37,044 nucleotides of DNA. Source: an uncultured bacterium. Its GTDB lineage: Bacteria; Bacteroidota; Bacteroidia; Bacteroidales; Muribaculaceae. Made by a program: the position numbers and the translations under genes. Positions 34,803 through 37,044 of the stretch are shown here, piece after piece. Where the stretch lies: positions 1-37,044 of the forward strand of contig CALZAF010000008.1 of assembly GCA_945612775.1 (NCBI GenBank), given 5' to 3'. Under the pieces are notes generated by a model that saw nothing but the letters and a program-made list of their open reading frames with translations, was not told the DNA's origin and did not search any database. Positions within the stretch are counted from its first letter, which is position 1. Each line of letters begins with the position of its first letter.

Positions 34803-35303
34803 ATGGATTATAAAGAATTTGAGCAAATAGCGCCAAAATTGCGCGCGCTGTCGCTTCGAACATCGAAGATAATGGGACTTTCGACATTCGATGCCGATGA
34901 CATAGCCCAAGATGTGCTGCTCAAAATATGGCAGATGGGCTCTGATTTGCATAGATTTAGTTCTCTCGAGGCTCTCACAGCTGTTGCCACTAAGCACATG
35001 GCAATCGATTTATACCGAGTGCGAAAGAGATCGTTGCCTATTGCCGATGAAACGCTATCGATACTCGTTGACAACGATACACCTTTGCGGCAAATAATCA
35101 ATGATGAAACCGATAGGTGGATTGAAGAAAAGACTCGAGCCTTGCCCAGTAAAGAGCACACCGTGCTTAGGCTCCGCCAGGTAGAAAAGCTTGAATATTC
35201 CGAGATTGCCAAGTTGATGGGCATCGAAGAAACGTCGGCACGAGTGTTGCTTTCGAGAGCAAGAAAACATCTATTACAACAATTTAACCAACAATTGAAA
35301 TGA
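34803..35303 (+). CDS. ECF-type RNA polymerase sigma factor
   Basis: 166 residues, only regions 2 and 4. Region 2 (about residues 10-75) has DADDIAQDVLLKIWQM (core binding) and ATKHMAIDLYRVRKR (-10 recognition). Region 4 (about 110-165) has LPSKEHTVLRLRQVEKLEYSEIAKLMGIEETSARVLLSRARKHL, the -35 helix-turn-helix. It has a recognisable ribosome site and a likely self-recognised promoter. Its stop overlaps the start of the next gene (ATGA), which encodes its presumed regulator. Confidence 0.93.
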   Translation: MDYKEFEQIAPKLRALSLRTSKIMGLSTFDADDIAQDVLLKIWQMGSDLHRFSSLEALTAVATKHMAIDLYRVRKRSLPIADETLSILVDNDTPLRQIINDETDRWIEEKTRALPSKEHTVLRLRQVEKLEYSEIAKLMGIEETSARVLLSRARKHLLQQFNQQLK

Positions 35304-35965
35304 AAGACGAAAAACGACATATAGCTACACTACTTAATCGATTTCTCGAGGGTGAATCTACACTCGCCGAGGAAGAACAGTTGGCGCAATATTTCGCCAC
35401 TCATTCTGTTGACCGCGAATGGGATCCATATAAGCAGATGTTTGCCTACTTCGATTCGGGTATGGACGACACGTCTTGTGCCAGCAAGCCTAAGATAGTG
35501 ATGATGCCATGGCGTAGGGTGATAGGCATCGCTGCCTCGGTGGCAATAGCAGTAGGCATAGGTCTAAGTGCCATTTACTTCAACTTTAGAAATGGAGATC
35601 AAGATGTGCCAGAAATTGCCGACATTACGATGGCCAATGCCGGAATCGAAGACTGTCAAGACAATAATGTGTCAGTAGCTACTCTTCATCCCCAAATAAT
35701 TGCTGAAAAACCATTGACAGTGAATAATCGTGTAAAGCAGCGAGCTACAACTGAAGAAGAAGAGGCAGAATACCGAGTCAAAGTTGCCGAAGAAGAATAT
35801 GCCCAGCGAAAGGCTGAAGAAGAACTTTGGGCTGAAAATGTGATTGCCGTTACATACGCGCTTCAAGAGCAGGAATTATTGGAACTTCAGAGGCAGATAG
35901 ACATGGAATATGAGCAGAAATATTTGGCAAGTATGCCTGCACCTCAGGTAATTGAGGTCCCATAA
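35300..35965 (+). CDS. Putative anti-sigma factor, single-pass membrane protein
   Basis: 221 residues. The cytoplasmic N-terminus (residues 1-70) has LLNRFLEGESTLAEEEQLAQYF and a W-x-x-Y-x-x-M-F-x-Y-F-D pattern. I associate that with membrane proteins that follow sigma genes in Bacteroidota. One membrane helix lies at about 73-94. The outer part contains a long charged coiled coil (about residues 150-205; EEEEAEYRVKVAEEEYAQRKAEEE). It lacks the HxxxCxxC zinc motif of ZAS anti-sigma factors. The ATGA overlap with the sigma gene supports a paired role, but anti-sigma activity is inferred. Confidence 0.72.
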   Translation: MKDEKRHIATLLNRFLEGESTLAEEEQLAQYFATHSVDREWDPYKQMFAYFDSGMDDTSCASKPKIVMMPWRRVIGIAASVAIAVGIGLSAIYFNFRNGDQDVPEIADITMANAGIEDCQDNNVSVATLHPQIIAEKPLTVNNRVKQRATTEEEEAEYRVKVAEEEYAQRKAEEELWAENVIAVTYALQEQELLELQRQIDMEYEQKYLASMPAPQVIEVP

Positions 35966-36004
35966 AATTATAAACTTAGAAATAAACCATAAAACAATAC
36001 AGTT

Positions 36005-36868
36005 ATGAAAATACGAGTTGAATCATTAATTTTGGCAATGTTGGCAGTGTTTACCTGCTATGGTCAACAATCAAATATTGAAAGCGCTTTCGAGAAAATC
36101 GAAAAGTCGAAGTATATCTATAGTTCGGAAAGCACTTCATGCACCAACGATGATGATAACAGCAAAACTTCGGTTCTAAAAATAAGAAGATTTAGGATAC
36201 CCGTCTCGAATGCCAATCTAATCGAGAATACCACAAATGCCTTTGAGAAAGCCACAGGTGCCACATTCTTGGCTCAGAAGAACGAAGATAGCAGGGAATC
36301 GTATCAAATATCTATTGACAGTAGAAATTCCATCCGGATAGGAGGTGAAGGTATGAACCTGTATGTTGCTTCATTCTCCGATGATGCCGACGATAGTTAT
36401 AGAAAAGCCTACGCAATAGAATGGGAAAATGCCAATGGTGATACGATAGAGGGCAAAACGGTGTATGCTTATAGCCCAAAACCACAATCGTCAAGTGATG
36501 ATTTGAATTCTACGCTCAACAATGCTATGAGAGTGCTAAATGATGCACAATCGAAGGTGAATTCTATGAATACTTATGTTTTTAGCGGCTCTTTAAGTAG
36601 TATGGATTCATCAAGTTGGTTGTCAAAGTTCGTTTTTTATTGCGAAGGCATTGAGGATAGTGTTGACTCGTCGAGCATACTTACGGCTTATGCTAAGAGT
36701 TTGTGCAAACTCACACAGGACTGCAGTATGCTCGAAGACTATGAGATAGAACTTGCATTAGAGCAGTTGCGGAGTTTGATTGGAGAATTATCGAAGTCGA
36801 AGGTGTCGATAGTAGTGCAAGGTTTGTTGAAAAAGGCAGAAAACAATCTGGTTGAGGCTAAAGAATGA
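36005..36868 (+). CDS. Periplasmic protein of the sigma operon, function unknown
   Basis: 287 residues. The signal peptide ends near FTCYG, so the mature protein begins QQSNIESAFEKIEKSKYIY. The first half (residues 20-160) reads as an alpha/beta domain that may belong to a Bacteroidota DUF such as DUF5024; I am not sure. The second half is Ser/Asp-rich and then helical (residues 165-287). It is 39 bases after the membrane protein gene, and the order sigma / membrane regulator / exported protein suggests it is a sensor part or a target of that system. Confidence 0.7.
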   Translation: MKIRVESLILAMLAVFTCYGQQSNIESAFEKIEKSKYIYSSESTSCTNDDDNSKTSVLKIRRFRIPVSNANLIENTTNAFEKATGATFLAQKNEDSRESYQISIDSRNSIRIGGEGMNLYVASFSDDADDSYRKAYAIEWENANGDTIEGKTVYAYSPKPQSSSDDLNSTLNNAMRVLNDAQSKVNSMNTYVFSGSLSSMDSSSWLSKFVFYCEGIEDSVDSSSILTAYAKSLCKLTQDCSMLEDYEIELALEQLRSLIGELSKSKVSIVVQGLLKKAENNLVEAKE

Positions 36869-36897
36869 AGCAAAATGGCTGAAAAGTCGGAGAAAAT

Positions 36898-36921
36898 CAT
36901 TTTTTTGAGGCTTTACATTCG
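36898..36921 (+). repeat. Second copy of the sigma-promoter spacer motif
   Basis: CAT, a T-run, then GAGGCTT and, a few bases on, TTCG. The same order is found at 34753-34771 inside the sigma-operon promoter (5 T's there, 7 here). The TGTAAC box is missing in this copy. It lies immediately upstream of the ssrA promoter. Confidence 0.45.
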
Positions 36922-36949
36922 AAATTGTGAAAATAATGCTGTAACTTTG
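36918..36949 (+). promoter_or_regulatory. ssrA promoter
   Basis: TTCG (36918-36921, one mismatch from TTTG), a 20-base spacer and TAACTTTG (36942-36949). The mature tmRNA begins about 47 bases later, leaving a short 5' extension for RNase P to remove. Confidence 0.65.
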
Positions 36950-36996
36950 CTACCGTAAAGGGGAAACCCGATATAACACTTACACAACGAATACAT

Positions 36997-37044
36997 GGGG
37001 TTGACTGGATTTGACAGCGTGTAGAGGTGGTAAGTAAGCATGCA
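36997..37044 (+). ncRNA. ssrA: tmRNA (5' end, cut by the window edge)
   Basis: The segment GGGGTTGACTGGATTTGACA is the near-invariant start of bacterial tmRNA: the 5' acceptor strand plus the D-loop-like arm. The following bases up to AAGTAAGCATGCA fit the Bacteroidota form. tmRNA with SmpB rescues stalled ribosomes and tags the protein for degradation. Only 48 bases are present; the tag-coding part lies outside the window. Confidence 0.9.

Noticed and set aside
36940-36957. ECF-type promoter (TGTAAC) before ssrA
   Set aside because: The only CGT downstream is 8 bases away, too close; the same bases are better explained as a TAnnTTTG box.
1-37044. Mobile element, CRISPR array, tRNA or rRNA genes
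   Set aside because: No transposase or integrase-like protein, no regularly spaced repeats, and no tRNA cloverleaf with T-arm noticed on either strand.

Overview
The window looks like chromosomal backbone from a Bacteroidales bacterium (phylum Bacteroidota). The clues are a two-subunit methylmalonyl-CoA mutase, a type III glutamine synthetase, DUF4290 and DUF5063 proteins, a metallophosphoesterase fused to a PQQ-type propeller, many starts without a Shine-Dalgarno sequence, and repeated TAnnTTTG promoter boxes of the Bacteroides type. The family within the order cannot be fixed from sequence reading alone. I see no insertion sequence, prophage, CRISPR array or tRNA.

Layout. 1-86 is the 3' end of a plus-strand gene, probably pyrD. 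222-4226 (minus) is mutA-mutB, the propionate/succinate step, with its own promoter and a structured leader. 4594-7914 (minus) is prfA, pyrF and then pgk. carB (8199-11429, plus) stands alone and has a mammalian-CPS1-like sequence. It converges on an Uup-type ABC-F ATPase (minus). A secreted phosphoesterase/propeller protein (plus) runs end to end into a membrane-anchored alpha/beta hydrolase (minus). dapF and a 729-residue GSIII form a plus-strand pair. Then come mgtC, a phosphoglucomutase and an M18 aminopeptidase (all minus). The cluster yicC-gmk-nadD-DUF5063 (minus) is divergent from tsaB-DUF4290-rimM-acidic protein-OmpA-like protein-proS (plus). An unrecognised secreted protein (minus) is followed by the plus-strand group LysE transporter, Ntn-hydrolase, DUF486 protein and YcxB-like protein. 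A three-gene ECF sigma operon comes next, and the window ends in the first 48 bases of ssrA (tmRNA).

Most genes are housekeeping: nucleotide synthesis (pyrD?, pyrF, carB, gmk), translation and rescue (prfA, uup, tsaB, rimM, proS, ssrA), central carbon (pgk, pgm, mutAB), nitrogen and wall precursors (glnA, dapF) and NAD (nadD). Convergent gene pairs are separated by perfect or near-perfect hairpins, except one pair whose stop codons overlap.

The observations most worth following are: (1) CarB carries CPS1-type signature blocks, including a tryptophan where the E. coli UMP-site lysine lies; (2) two exported or membrane proteins have the promoter box exactly five bases before ATG, suggesting leaderless mRNAs; (3) an ECF sigma / membrane protein / periplasmic protein operon has an apparent self-recognised promoter, and part of that promoter's sequence recurs just before ssrA; (4) there is a direct repeat in the prfA-carB intergenic region; (5) the mutAB leader holds inverted repeats, and MutA has unusual cysteine clusters. 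I did not find a clearly new multi-gene defence or mobile system.
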